In this document: piece after piece, positions 21,671-32,538 of the stretch | Numbering within the stretch: position 1 is the first letter of the stretch | Layout of the letters: each line of letters opens with the position of its first letter | DNA from: JALORV01 sp963703945 | GTDB taxonomy: Bacteria; Pseudomonadota; Gammaproteobacteria; Burkholderiales; Burkholderiaceae_F | Length of the DNA: 64,000 bases | Direction of reading: 5' to 3' | Assembly: GCA_963703945.1 (NCBI GenBank) | Contig: CAVPGM010000011.1 | Coordinates: 432,381 to 496,380, forward strand | Notes under the pieces: generated by a model | Database searches by the model: none | What the model saw: the letters and a program-made list of their open reading frames with translations, nothing else | What the model was told of the DNA's origin: nothing | Program-made: the position numbers and the translations under genes

Positions 21671-22681
21671 GTGCTAGGCGCGCTGCGCAACCTGGCGCGC
21701 CGCGCATTCGAAGCAGGCGGCCCTGCTCTCGCCGGGCGCTGGTTCAGCCGCGACGAGGCGATCATGGGCACGGCGATCCACGTCGAGCTGTGGAGCGACG
21801 ATCGCGCCGCGGCCAAGTGCGGCGATCGAGGCGGTGATGCAGGAGATGCACCGGATCGATGCGCTGATGAGCCCCTACAAGGAATCGTCGGAACTGTCGC
21901 GCATCAACCGCGACGCCGCCCGCGCAGCCGGTCGAGGTCAGCGCGGAGCTGTTCGACCTGCTGGCGCGTTCGATCGCGTTTTCCGAACTGTCCGGCGGCG
22001 CGTTCGACATCACGTACGCCAGTGCCGGCCATCTGTACGACTACCGCAGGCGCATCCGACCGACGGAGGCGCAGCTTGCCACCGCGCGCGAGGCGATCGG
22101 CTATCGCCATCTGCAGCTCGACCGCAGCGACGCGCACCGTGCGGTTTGCGCGCGAAGGCGTGCGCATCGACCTCGGCGGCTTCGCCAAGGGCTACGCGGT
22201 CGACAACGGCGCCGCGATCCTCGCGCGCCATGGCGTGCGCCATGCGGTGGTGGCGGCCGGCGGCGACAGCCGGATGCTGGGCGACCGCTGTGGCCGGCCC
22301 TGGACGATCGGCATGCGCGATCCGCGCCGCGAGGGCGAGGTCGTCGCGCTGCTGCCGCTCGAGGACGTCGCCGTCTCCACCTCGGGCGACTACGAACGCT
22401 ATTTCGATGACGGCGACGAGCGCTGCCATCACCTGATCGATCCGCGTACCGGCAGGTCTCCGCACGCGGTGCACAGCGTGACCGTGATCGCGCCCGACGG
22501 ACTGACCAGCGAGGCACTGTCGAAGACGGTCTTCGTCCTGGGCGTCGAGCAGGGAATGCGGATCGTCGAGTCGATACCGGACGTCGACGCGGTGGTCGTC
22601 GACGCGGCCGGCAGGCTGCACTTCTCGGCGGGACTGCTCGCAGGCGCGAATCCCCGCGCTGAACTCATGACTACGGCCTAG
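21671..22681 (+). CDS. apbE: FAD:protein FMN transferase ApbE (frame broken)
   Basis: ApbE attaches FMN covalently to Ser/Thr of exported redox proteins, using FAD. Recognisable parts in order are MGTAIHVELW, MHRIDALMSPYKESSEL, GGAFDITY, IDLGGFAKGYAVDNGAAIL, AAGGDSRMLG, VSTSGDYERYF, HHLIDPRTGRSPHAVHSVTV and LTSEALSKTVFVLG. Frame breaks occur near 21825, 21925 and 22135; the first fits an extra t (aagtgcggcg). The GTG start is a guess and gives no evident signal peptide, unusual for ApbE. First gene of a 17-gene plus-strand cluster that includes DUF3570 and DUF4266, known neighbours of apbE. Confidence 0.85.
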   Translation: MLGALRNLARRAFEAGGPALAGRWFSRDEAIMGTAIHVELWSDDRAAAKCGDRGGDAGDAPDRCADEPLQGIVGTVAHQPRRRPRSRSRSARSCSTCWRVRSRFPNCPAARSTSRTPVPAICTTTAGASDRRRRSLPPRARRSAIAICSSTAATRTVRFAREGVRIDLGGFAKGYAVDNGAAILARHGVRHAVVAAGGDSRMLGDRCGRPWTIGMRDPRREGEVVALLPLEDVAVSTSGDYERYFDDGDERCHHLIDPRTGRSPHAVHSVTVIAPDGLTSEALSKTVFVLGVEQGMRIVESIPDVDAVVVDAAGRLHFSAGLLAGANPRAELMTTA

Positions 22682-22799
22682 CGCCATCACTCGGGAAATC
22701 AATCAAACCATGAATCAGCCGATACATCAGGCAATCAACGCGGTCATGTCTCGGGACAATCCCTGCGTCCCGCATCCGCGAGGTTCCATGGAGGCAATC

Positions 22800-25700
22800 A
22801 TGAGGGACTTCCAGTTTGGTCGTTTGACAGCTTCGCTCGCGGTCGCAGCCGTCGTTGGCATTGCGGGTTGCTCCGGCTCGGGCACCAACTCGGACAGCGC
22901 GCTGATCGTCACCGGCAACGTGCCGATCGCCTACGCCAAGCGCTCGACCTCGCTGAACGTCAACCCGACCAACGGCGCGCCGTTCGCCGCCGGGCGGCGA
23001 CCTGATGATCCGCGAGCAGTCCTCGCCGAGCGCGACGCGAGTTCAACGTCACCGCCGCCATCACCCAGGGCAACGGCGACGTGTCCGACCCCGAGGTGTC
23101 GTACGACGGCAAGAAGATCGTGTTCGCGATGCGCTGCCCGACCAGCAACACCTCGGCTGTCGGCGGCGTGCCCGCCTGCACCGGGCGCTGGAACATCTGG
23201 GAATACGACATGACGGCGGGCGGCCTGTCGGGCGGCAGCTTCCGCCGCATCACCAGCTCGACGACCGACGACGACGTCGATCCGGCCTACCTGCCGGCCG
23301 ACCGCGGCTTCGTGTTCGCCTCGAACCGCCAGACCACGACGAAGACCCAGGCGCTCGGCCAGTCCTACTTCGCAGTCGACGAGTACGAGCGCGAGCGCGT
23401 GTTCAACCTGCACACGGTCGACCGCAACGGCGGCGCCGTCACGCAGATCTCGGTCAACCAGAGCCACGACCGCAACCCGGTGGTGCGACCCAACGGCGAC
23501 ATCATGTTCTCGCGCTGGGAGCACGTCGGCCCGCGCAACCGCTTCGCCATCTTCCGCGTCAAGCCCGACGGCACCGACATGTTCGTGCTCTACGGCGCGC
23601 ACAGCGGCGGCAACAGCTTCCTGCATCCGCGCGACATGGACCCGAGCGGCCCGTACGCGGGCAAGGTGGTGTCCTCGCTGATGCCGCTGTCGGGCACGCA
23701 GGAGGGCGGCGCGCTGATGCTGATCGACGCCGCCAACTTTTCCGAGCAGAACACGCCGGCCAACGCGCAGGTGGTGGTAGGCCAGGGTGGTCAGGTGCAG
23801 TGGACCGAGAAGGAGATCGATCTCGGGCCGCGGCCTGTCGCAGTTCGGCCGCATCACGGCGCCGTTCCCGCTGTGGGACGGCACCAACCGCGTGCTGCTC
23901 GCCTATCGCCCGTGCGAGGTGACGCGCAACGGCGTCGTCGTGCCCTGCGCGACGCTGACCGCCGCCGAACGCGCGATGCTGGCCGACGACACGATGTCGC
24001 GCGCCCAGCAGCGCGCTGCTGCCGGTGCAGGACAACGCGCCGGCGGTCTACTCGATCTACATGTTCGATCCGGCCAAGCAGACGTTCCTGATCGTCGCCG
24101 CGCCGCCGCCGGGCTTCATGTACACCGACCCGGTGGCGATCCAGGCGCGCCCGGAACCGAACGCGACCCAGCCGACTGTCGTCGACGAGACGCTCAAGGC
24201 GCAGAACCTGGCGCTGATCGAGGTGCGCAGCGTGTACGACACCGACGGCCTCGACCGCATGGGCGAATCGGTGCTGGCGCCGGTCGGACCTGCAGTCCGG
24301 CTGCAGCGCGGGCATCGCGAAGACCGCTCCGGTCGATGCCGCCGACACGCGCTCGCAGGTCCCCGACCTCGTCAAGATCAAGGACCCGGCCGATCCCGCC
24401 TATCGCTGCGCGCCGGCCTACTTCGTCCGCGCAATCCGCGCGGTCGCGCCGCCGCTCAATGCGATGGGCATGCGCGAGGCGATCGGCGAGACCGAGTTCG
24501 AGCCGCAGCAGATCCTCGGCTACGCGCCGGTCGAGCCCGACGGCTCGTTCAAGCTGCAGGTGCCGGCCGACACGCCGCTGGCGCTGTCGATTCTCGACGC
24601 CAAGGGCCGTGCGCTCCAGACGCACCTGAACTGGATCCAGGTGCGGCCGGGCGAGCGCCGCACCTGCGACGGCTGCCACAGCCCGCGGCGCGGGGCGTCG
24701 CTGAACTCCGGCGCGATCGTCAACGCGCTGCCGGCGGCGTGATGCCGGCGATGGCGAGCCGCGCACCAGTCCGGCGAGACGATGGCATCGACCCGCACGC
24801 GGCTCGATGCGACCGCGCTGAACCTCGGCGCCGACCTCGTCCACAGCCGACAACTGGGCCGACACGACCAAGGCCGGCGTGACGGCACGGCCGACGATCA
24901 TCGTGCGCTACACCGGCAACGCCGAACGCCGCAGACGACCTCGCGACCGCGGTGCCGACCAACGGCATCATCAACTACCCGAGCACATCGCAGCCGATCT
25001 GGACACGCAACCGCGGCGTCAATGGCGCCAACACCTGCACCAGCTGCCACAGCGACCCGGCCAAGCTGGACCTGCGCGCCACGGTGGCCGGCACCGGTCG
25101 ACTGGTGTCCTATGAGGAACTGCTGGTCGGCGACCCGGTGATCGACCAGGCCACCGGCCTGCCGGTCACGCGGCTCGAGGACGGCGTCCCGGTCGTCGTG
25201 CGCGATGCGCCGCTGGTGGACAACATGGCCGGCAACGCCGCCGGCATGACGCGCGCGAGCCGGCTCGGCGAGATCATGTTCGGCGAACAGCTGAAGGCCT
25301 CGGCCGAGTGCGCGCACCGCGCATCCGAATCCGCCGGCCAGCGCGCCGGACCATTCGACGCTGCTCAACGCCGCGGAGAAGCGCCTGGTGACCGAGTGGA
25401 TGGACCTCGGTGGCCAGTACTTCAACAACGTGTCGGCGAGCAACAGCCCGGTGCGCACCGCGACCGCGCTGTCGCGCAGCGCCTTCGACGCGAACGTGTA
25501 TCCGGTGATCAAGGCCAACTGCGTGATCTGCCATCAGCCGACCGGCAATTCGGGCGCGGCGCAGACCGGCCAGTCGTACCTGCGCAACCGCTACGTGCTG
25601 ACCGGCGATGCCGAGGGTGACTACAACGTCACGCTGACGATGGTCTCCAACGCCTGCAACGCCAGCACCGTCGCGTCGAACGCGTTGCTGCAGCGGCCGT

Positions 25701-25817
25701 CGACGGTGCCGCATCCGGCCGGCGCCATCGGCCAGACCGACAGCCGTGCTGCCTGCGGGCAGCGCCGGCTACAACGCGATCGCGACCTGGATCAGCACCG
25801 GATGCAGCACGCCATGA
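22800..25817 (+). CDS. Large exported propeller/c-heme lipoprotein, hydrazine-synthase-alpha-like (frame broken)
   Basis: The start (ATG after GGAGG) leads into a lipobox signal (AAVVGIAGC). About 1000 residues follow in at least nine frame pieces. The first half has propeller repeats of the PD40/TolB type (DPEVSYDGKKIVFAMRC, HDRNPVVRPNGDIMFSRW, FRVKPDGTDMFVLYGAHSGG). The second half has heme-type motifs CDGCH (encoded at 24665), CTSCH (25036) and CVICH (25520). This order resembles proteins with the hydrazine synthase alpha middle domain, which in most bacteria have no known link to hydrazine. It ends STGCSTP, overlapping the next start (ATGA). Probably a periplasmic or surface electron carrier or enzyme. 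Confidence 0.65.
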
Positions 25818-26454
25818 CCCTGCAGGTCCGCGCGTTCGATCACGCGCGCCAGGCCGGCCAGCACGATCGTGGCCGGCCTGGCCGCTTTAGTGCTGGCCGC
25901 ATGCGGCGGCGAGGGCAATCCGCTCGACAACCCGCCGACGGTGCAGAACCCGACGCACGACGGGCGGGCAGAAGCTGTCGTTCATCTACTTCCAGAAGTG
26001 CGTCCAGCCGATCTTCCTGAAGCAGTTGCAGATCAACCAGAACGGCGTGATCTCGACCAACACCTGCGCCGCCGCGGGCTGCCACGACAACGTCACCGGC
26101 ACCGGCGGCGCCTTGCGGCTGTCTGGGCAGTGCGCAGCCGGTCGACCTGTCGAACCCGGCCAACACGACCGATGTGATCCGCACGACCGACATGTACAAG
26201 AACTTCTACTCGGCGCAGGGCGAGGTGGTGTTCGGCGCGCCGCTGTCGAGCCGGCTGCTGACCAAGCCGCTGACGCTCAATGTGCTGCACGGCGGCGGGC
26301 TCATCTTCCTGAGCGAGAGCGATCCCAACGTCATGCTGATCCGCTACTGGATCAGCCGACCCGGTGCCGCAGGGCCACGACGAGTTCAGTTCCGCGGCCA
26401 ACGAGCATGTTCACTCCCGCTGACCCGAATGTCGGCACCTGCAACACCCAATGA
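25814..26454 (+). CDS. Lipoprotein with atypical CX4CH motif (frame broken)
   Basis: Starts at an ATG overlapping the previous stop. After one shift it reads a lipoprotein signal (STIVAGLAALVLAAC). The mature part contains FIYFQKCVQPIFLKQL, then CAAAGCHD encoded at 26064, a CX4CH spacing known from some c-type cytochromes, and then LLTKPLTLNVLHGGG. The pattern K-C-V-x-P-I-F at the start is typical of cytochrome-c-like domains in planctomycete-type proteins. It may be the partner of the large propeller/heme protein encoded just before it. It ends GTCNTQ and overlaps the next start by four bases. Confidence 0.55.
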
Positions 26455-27239
26455 CAGTCGCGCATTGCGCAGACCCGGTGGCGACGGGCACTGGCGCGGG
26501 CGGCGGCCTGCACGCTGCTGTTGCTGACTGGCTGCGTCGGCAGCCGCGCGCCGCCGGCGTCGGCCCAGGAGAAGGTGCAGATCACCGATCCGTACATCGA
26601 GCTGCGCACCGGACCGGGGCGCGGCTATCCGGTCTTCTTCGTCGCCGGGCGCGACGAGTGGATCGAGATCCTGCTGCGCCAGACCGACTGGTTCAAGGTG
26701 CGCACGGCCAACGGCCAGGAAGGCTGGGTGAACCGCGCGCAGCTCGAGACGACGCTGACCGAGGCCGGCACCACGCAAGGCCTTCCGCGACGTCCTGCGT
26801 CGACGACTACCTGCGGCGCAAGCTCGAACTCGGCGCCGCCTGGGGACAGTTCGACGGCGAGCCGATGCTGAAGATCTGGACCGCGTACCGGTTCGCCGAC
26901 GCGCTGAGCGTCGAAGCCACGATCGGCCAGGTGCAGGGCACGTTCTCGGGCACCGAGTTCTGGAACGTCAACCTGAACGTGCGAGCCGTGGTCGGATCGC
27001 CGGCTGTCGCCGTTCTTCGGCATCGGCGTCGGCCGCTTCAAGAACATCCCGAACGCGAGCCTCGTCAACGCGGTCGTCGACCGATGCCAACCTGGCCAAT
27101 GCGGCGATCGGCCTGCGCTACTACATCGCCGAGCGCTTCGTCGCGCGGCTCGACTACTCGATCTACACGGCCTACGTCTCGGACAGCGACAGCGGCCGAA
27201 TACAGGGCCTGGACGATCGGCCTCTCATTCTTCTTCTGA
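26451..27239 (+). CDS. SH3b-domain outer-membrane barrel lipoprotein (frame broken)
   Basis: A lipobox signal (TLLLLTGC) becomes readable after a shift near 26515. An SH3b domain follows (ITDPYIELRTGPGRGYPVFF, WFKVRTANGQEGWVNRAQL), which usually binds peptidoglycan or cell-wall peptides. The rest is an outer-membrane beta-barrel of about 130 residues (YRFADALSVEATIGQVQGTF, NAAIGLRYYIAERFVARLDY) ending in the barrel-type GLSFFF. Breaks near 26780, 27005, 27080 and 27195 mostly fit one extra c or g. It could tie the barrel to the cell wall. Translationally coupled to the preceding lipoprotein. Confidence 0.65.
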   Translation: MTVAHCADPVATGTGAGGGLHAAVADWLRRQPRAAGVGPGEGADHRSVHRAAHRTGARLSGLLRRRARRVDRDPAAPDRLVQGAHGQRPGRLGEPRAARDDADRGRHHARPSATSCVDDYLRRKLELGAAWGQFDGEPMLKIWTAYRFADALSVEATIGQVQGTFSGTEFWNVNLNVRAVVGSPAVAVLRHRRRPLQEHPEREPRQRGRRPMPTWPMRRSACATTSPSASSRGSTTRSTRPTSRTATAAEYRAWTIGLSFFF

Positions 27240-27254
27240 CCGCGACACCCACCC

Positions 27255-27925
27255 ATGCGAAATCCATCTTCCTGCGCTGGCCTCTGACGGCCGGCCTCGC
27301 GATCGCGCGACACCGGTCGCTGGCACAGACCGCGCCGCCGGCCGGAGCAACGCCGAATCAGCCGCCGAACGAGCAGGTGATCGAGCCGACGGTGCCGCGC
27401 CGCGAGGTCCGCGTGCCGAAGATTCCGAGCAAGGACATCATCGTCGGCGCCTATCCTCGGCACCTATTCGAGCGAGGACTTCGGCGCGAGCTTCGTGTAC
27501 GGCCTGCGCCTCGGCTATCACATCACCGAGGACTTCTTCGTCGAGGGCGTCTACGGCACGACCAAGGTCAGCGACGAGAACTTCCGGCAGATCCTGCCCG
27601 GGCGGCGTCTTCCCGCAGAAGGAAGAAACGCTCAGCTACTACAACCTGTCGGTCGGCTACAACATCCTGCCCGGCGAAGTCTTCTTCGGCAGCAAGTACG
27701 CGATGGCCTCGGCGCTGTACCTGATCGGCGGCGTCGGCAGCACCAAGTTCCTCGACCAGAGCAACCAGACCATCAACTTCGGCCTGGGCTACCGCGTGTT
27801 CCTGAAGGACTGGGCGGCGATCCAGGTCGACTTCCGCGACTACATCTACACGCTCGACCTGCTCGGGCAAGAGCAAGTCCACGCAGAACCTCGAGCTGAC
27901 GGCAGGCGTCACCTTCTTCTTCTGA
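27255..27925 (+). CDS. Outer-membrane beta-barrel protein (frame broken)
   Basis: A signal-like N-terminus (SIFLRWPLTAGLAIA), then a Pro-rich linker ending VPRREVRVPKIPSKDIIVGA, lead into a barrel: GTYSSEDFGASFVYGLRLGY, FFVEGVYGTTKVSDE, NFGLGYRVFLKDWAAIQVDF and the terminal LTAGVTFFF, with the aromatic C-terminal residue that BAM recognises. It resembles the outer-membrane beta-barrel domain family that occurs beside SH3b/barrel proteins in myxobacteria. Frame breaks fit single extra bases (tatcctcggc near 27460, ctcgggcaag near 27865). Two adjacent barrels suggest an outer-membrane complex. Confidence 0.65.
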
Positions 27926-27942
27926 GTCCCTGAATCGCGAAC

Positions 27943-28461
27943 ATGACATCGATCGCCCGAATTCTTGAAGTTCGCGCGGCTGCTGGCGGTGGCCGCGCTT
28001 GCCGTTGCCGGCGGCGGCGCCGGCGCGGCCGTCACACCGGCGTCAGGCGCGCCCGACTTCACGCTGCCCAGCCTCGACGGTCCGAACCTGCGCCTGCAGG
28101 AGCAGCGCGGGCAGGTCGTGATGATCAACTTCTGGGCGACGTGGTGCGGGCCCTGCCGGGTGGAGATGCCGCACCTCGCTCGCCTCTACGAGAAGTACCG
28201 CGGCTCCGGCTTCACGGTGCTGGCCGTCAACATCGACGAGGACCCGTACAAGGCCGCCAACCTGGCCAAGCAGCTCGGCATGCGATTCCCGGTGCTGCTG
28301 GACACCGGACAAGAAGGTGAGCCGGCTGTACGACCTGAGCACGATGCCGTCGACCATCCTGGTCGACCGCGACGGGCGCGTGCGCTACATCCATCGCGGC
28401 TACCGCGACGGCTACGAGGAGACCTACGACAAGGCAGATCCGGGAGTTGCTGCGCGAATGA
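27943..28461 (+). CDS. TlpA-like periplasmic thioredoxin (frame broken)
   Basis: Periplasmic thiol-disulfide oxidoreductase of the TlpA/ResA family. A signal-like start (FARLLAVAALAVAGGG) is followed by PDFTLPSLDG, the active site NFWATWCGPCRVEMP, VLAVNIDEDPYKAANL, the cis-proline region STMPSTILVDRDGRVRYIH and the end QIRELLRE. Breaks near 27962, 28312 (extra g in accggacaag) and 28434 (extra g in aaggcag). Such proteins keep heme-binding cysteines reduced for cytochrome c assembly, which fits the CxxCH proteins of this cluster. The stop overlaps the DUF4266 start. Confidence 0.8.
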
Positions 28462-28714
28462 AGCCCGCCCGTCGAAACCTGTGGACCGCGCTGCGCGGCG
28501 CGTCTTCTCGGCCGTCGCCGCCGCGGGCGCGCTTGGCGCGTGTGCGATGCCGGAGCCCTGGGTCAAGCCCTACGAACGCGAGCGCCTGGCCGACCCGTTG
28601 ATGAAGGTCCAGCGCGACCCGCTGTCGGCCAAGCATCTCGAGCACGTGCACGAGGTGCGCGAAGGCTCGCGCGGCGGCACCGGCGTGCAGGGGGGCGGCT
28701 GTGGCTGCAATTGA
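28458..28714 (+). CDS. DUF4266 small lipoprotein (one frame break)
   Basis: A short exported protein of about 85 residues. A signal with an AC lipobox (SAVAAAGALGACA) is followed by the DUF4266 core PWVKPYERERLADPLM, RDPLSAKHLEHVHEVREGS and the very conserved Gly/Cys-rich tail RGGTGVQGGGCGCN. A frame break near 28497 separates the start from the signal. Its start overlaps the TlpA stop (ATGA), and its end overlaps the DUF3570 start. The biochemical role of DUF4266 is unknown. Its Cys and Thr/Ser in a Gly-rich tail make it a possible target of ApbE or of the thioredoxin. Confidence 0.8.
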
Positions 28715-29905
28715 GGCTGCGACTGAGCTGCAACCCAGCGCTGCCGCCGCGCCCTGCACAGGATGCAGCCAGGCTGCTGGCGCTGGGCGAGCGTCGCCGA
28801 CGGCGCGCGCGGGCTGCCGTTCGCTGGCGACTGCGCACCTGCTGGGCGCGCTCGGCGGACTGCTGGCGACGGGCACGCGCAGGCGGCCGAGCTGCCGGAA
28901 GACCGCGCCGACCTGATGTTGCACAGCTTCAACGGCGGTGGCGTCAACGCCTGGGGACCGGCGCTGCTGGTGCGCAAGAACCTTCTCAACAAGGTCTCGC
29001 TGTTTGCGACCTACTACGCCGACATCGTCAGCAACGCCTCGATCGACGTGGTCACCACCGCCAGCCCGTACCACGAGACACGCCACGAGTACGGCCTCGG
29101 CGCTCGACTACGCCGTGCGCGACTCGCTGATCACCCTGGCGGGCTCGTACAGCACGGAGCCCGATTACACCGCCAGGCCTTCAACATCGACGTCTCGCAG
29201 GATGTCTTCTCCGGCATGACGACGGTCAGCGCTCGGATACACCTACGGGTCCGACGACGTCGGCAAGGTCGGCGAAGGGTTCTTCAGCAACGCCAAGCAC
29301 TGGCGCTACCGGGTCGGCCTGACCCAGATCCTGACGCCGCGCTGGTACGCCAACATGAACTTCGAGGTGGTGTCGGACGACGGCTACCTCGGCAGCCCGT
29401 ACCGCATGGCGCTCGTCTTCGGCGCCGCGGTGCCCGAGCGGCTGCCGCCCACACGCACCAGCCGGACGGTCCAGTTCCGCACTCGTCGGCGAGGTCGCTC
29501 CGACCGTGGCGGTACGCGGCGAGTACCGCTACTTCTGGGACACCTGGGATATCACCGCGCACACCTTCGGAGCTCGGCGCGGCGACCCGCTTCGGCGAGA
29601 AGTGGCTGGTCGACGCCTACGTGCGCAGCTACCGCCAGGACGGTGCGCTGTTCTATTCCGACAACGCGACCAGCGAGACGCTGTATGTGACGCGCAACCG
29701 GCAGTTGAGCACCTACACCTCCTGGACGATCGGCACGAAGGCGACTTACGCGCTGATGCGCGTGCCGGGCCGGTACGAGATCTTCCTGAACGGTGCGGTC
29801 GAATACTGGAAGACGGATTACAGCGATTTCACCGACCTGCGCACCGGCAGCCTGTACTCGTACAACGCGACCGTGCTGCAGTTGTTCGTGTCCGCGATTT
29901 TCTGA
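28701..29905 (+). CDS. DUF3570 outer-membrane barrel protein (frame broken)
   Basis: Starts at a GTG overlapping the end of DUF4266 by 14 bases; the signal LLGALGGLLATG is followed by AELPEDRADLMLHSFNGGG, a typical DUF3570 beginning. Long amphipathic beta strands follow (LNKVSLFATYYADIVSNASI, WRYRVGLTQILTPRWYANMN, EKWLVDAYVRSYRQDGALFY) and the protein ends LQLFVSAIF, a barrel-type C-terminus. At least five breaks near 28870, 29100, 29175, 29235 and 29445. About 400 residues, normal for the family. DUF3570, DUF4266, TlpA and ApbE commonly occur together. Function unknown; location likely the outer membrane. Confidence 0.78.
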
Positions 29906-29920
29906 GTTGGGGACCGCAGT

Positions 29921-30511
29921 ATGTCGAACCATCAGCCTGCTTTTGGCCGCTGTCCTGTCGCTCACCGCTGCTGGTGACCGCGTCGGCTCAGACAGACGCC
30001 CACGCCGTCGAGCGCGCCCGCTTCCACGCCGCCGCCGGCGGCAGCCGCCGCTCCAGCGCCGGCCGCCGCGAGCCTCGACGATCGCATCCAGGATGCCAAG
30101 GCCGATGTGATCCGGCTCAACCGCGACCTGATGGTGCTGGAGGAAGAACTGCTGTTCCCGGCCAACACGCAGGTCGCGATCTTCGTGTCGATGGACGTCG
30201 GCAAGATGTTCTCGCTCGACTCGGTGCAGGTGAAGCTCGACGACAAGGACGTCGCCGACTATCTGTACACGCCGGCCGAGGTGCAGGCGCTGCATCGCGG
30301 CGGCGTGCAGCGGCTGTATCTCGGCAACCTGAAGGCCGGCACGCACGAGCTCGTGGCCTTCTTCACCGGCAAGGGTCCGCACGACCGCGACTACAAGCGC
30401 GGCGCGACGATCAAGATCGAGAAGGGCACCGATCCGAAGTACATCGAGCTGCAGATCAAGGACTCCACCGGCAAGCTGCAGCCGGAATTCGAGGTCAAGG
30501 TCTGGCAGTGA
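29921..30511 (+). CDS. Conserved exported protein of unknown function (frame broken near start)
   Basis: The signal (TISLLLAAVLSLTAA) is readable after a one-base shift close to the ATG. It is followed by an Ala/Pro-rich linker and then an intact C-terminal domain: DDRIQDAKADVIRLNRDLMV, QVAIFVSMDVGKMFSLDSVQ, DDKDVADYLYTPAEVQAL, AGTHELVAFFTGKGPHDRDY. The domain looks like a beta-sandwich after a short coiled coil. I do not recognise a named family. Its end (TGA) overlaps the GTG start of the next TPR gene, so it belongs to the same transcript. Confidence 0.6.
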
Positions 30512-32538
30512 CTGACCGGGATGCGCATGCGCTGCGTCGCCGTGAGCCGACACACCGGACGCTGGACGCGGACCGCGGCGCTGGCGGCGCGCTCGCGTGC
30601 ACGGCCTCGGCCGTGCACGCGCAGGCGTCGGGCGGTCCGGCGTCGGCGGCGGCGTAGCGTCCGTCGAGCTGGCTGGACATGTCCACCTGGATGAACTGGT
30701 GGCCGTGGCGCGACACCAGGCCGCCGCCGCCGAGCGGCGTCGAGTCCCCGCACTACGGCGACAGCCTGTTCTACTTCTTCCAGGGCCGCTACTTCACGTC
30801 GGTCACCGTGCTGATGACGTCGCAGCAGTTCGGCCGCATGGCGCCGCACGACGACGAGGCCGAGATCCTGCGCGGCGGCCTGTTCCTGTCCTACGGCATG
30901 CATCGCGAGGCGGGCGAGGTATTCGCCAAGCTGATCGAGCGCGGCGCGCCGCAGCCGGTGCGCGACCGCGCCTGGTTCTACCTGGCCAAGATCCGCTACC
31001 AGCGCGGCCTGTATGCGGAGTCCGAGGACGCGCTCGGCCGCATCGAGAAGCGCCTGCCCGGCGCCCTCGAGGAAGACCGCGCGCTGCTGCAGGCCAACGT
31101 GCTGATGGCGCGCGGCAAGTACGCCGAGGCGATCAAGGTGCTGGATGCGCTCGCCAAGGGCCCGAACGCCAGCAGCTACGTCCGCTACAACCTCGGCGTG
31201 GCGCTGGTGCGAAGCGGCGACCTGACGCGCGGCACGACGCTGCTCGACGAGGTCGGCAAGCTGCCGGCCACCACCGAGGAGTACCGGAGCCTGCGCGACA
31301 AGGCCAATGTCGCGCTCGGCTTCGCCTCGCTGCAGGAAGGCCGTGGCGAGCAGGCGCGCGCCTACCTCGAGCGCGTGCGGCTGTCGGGGATGTTTTCCAA
31401 CAAGGCGCTGCTCGGCTTCGGCTGGGCCTCGGCCGCGCAGGGCCAGATGAAATCGGCGCTGGTGCCGTGGAGCGAACTGGCCACGCGCGACCCGAGCGAT
31501 GCGGCCGTGCTCGAGGCGCAAGCTCGCCGTGCCCTACGCCTTGCCGATCTCGGCGCCAACGCACAGGCGCTCGAGCTGTACCAGGACGCCATCGGTGCGT
31601 TCGACCGCGAGAGCGTCAATCTCGACAAGTCCGATCGCCGCGATCCGCAGCGGCAAGCTGCTCGACGGACTGATCGCCAGCAATCCGGGCGACGAGATGG
31701 GCTGGTTCTGGAACATCTCCGAGCTGCCCGACGCGCAGGACCTGCCGCTCGGCGCGCCACCTCGCGCAGCTGATGGCGACGCACGAGTTCCAGGAAGCGT
31801 TCAAGAACTACCGCGACCTGCTGTTCCTCGCCCGCAACCTGCAGCAGTGGCAGGAAAGCCTCGGCGTGCTGCGCGACATGCTCGCCAACCGCCGCCAGGC
31901 CTTCGCCGAGCGTCTGCCGCAGGTTCGCGAGAAGGAGACGCGCGCTGAACCTCGCCGGCTTCGAGCAGCGATGTCGAGGCGTTGCGGGCCGAACTGGAGC
32001 GCGTCGAGCGCGACGCCGACGCGGCGGCATTCGCCACACCGCGCGAGCGCGAGCTGCAGGCGCAGGCTCGACCGCGTGCGCGAGACGCTCGGAGCGCGCC
32101 GGCAACGATCCCGAACTCGCGCAGGCGCGCGAGCGCTACCGGCGCGTCGCCGGCGCATTGCTCTGGCAGCAGAGCGATCAGTTCGCCGTGCGACTGTGGA
32201 ACGCGAAGAAGGGCATGCAGGAACTGCAGCGCAACCTGGCGCAGGCGCAGCAGCGCGATGCCGCGCTCGCGGCGGCGCAGCGCGACGAGCCCGCGCGGCT
32301 CGATGCATTTGCCGGCCGCATCGATGCGCTGGCGGCGCGCGTCGACGCGATGATTCCGCGCGTGGCGGCACTGACGCAGGAGCAGCAGGTGCGCAGTGCA
32401 GGAGCTGGCGGTGGCCGAACTGCTGCGGCAGAAGGAGCGCCTGGCCGCGTACGGCACGCAGGCGCGCTTTGCGGTCGCGCAGATCGTACGACCGCGCCAG
32501 CTATGGCGAAGGAGGACGGCCGTGCGGGCACGCAGTAG
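30508..32538 (+). CDS. Exported TPR-repeat protein 1 (frame broken)
   Basis: The GTG start overlaps the preceding stop, with AAGG upstream; a signal ending SAVHAQ becomes readable after a shift near 30590. A clean stretch at 30679-31520 encodes tetratricopeptide-type helical repeats (EILRGGLFLSYGMHREAGEV, ARGKYAEAIKVLDAL, SYVRYNLGVALVRSGDL). The C-terminal half, in several frames, is a long Ala/Gln-rich coiled coil (QWQESLGVLRDMLANRRQAF, LWNAKKGMQELQRNLAQAQQ, IDALAARVDAMIPRVAAL). The span equals about 675 residues. A periplasmic scaffold is the likely role; it is the first of three consecutive TPR proteins. Confidence 0.65.
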
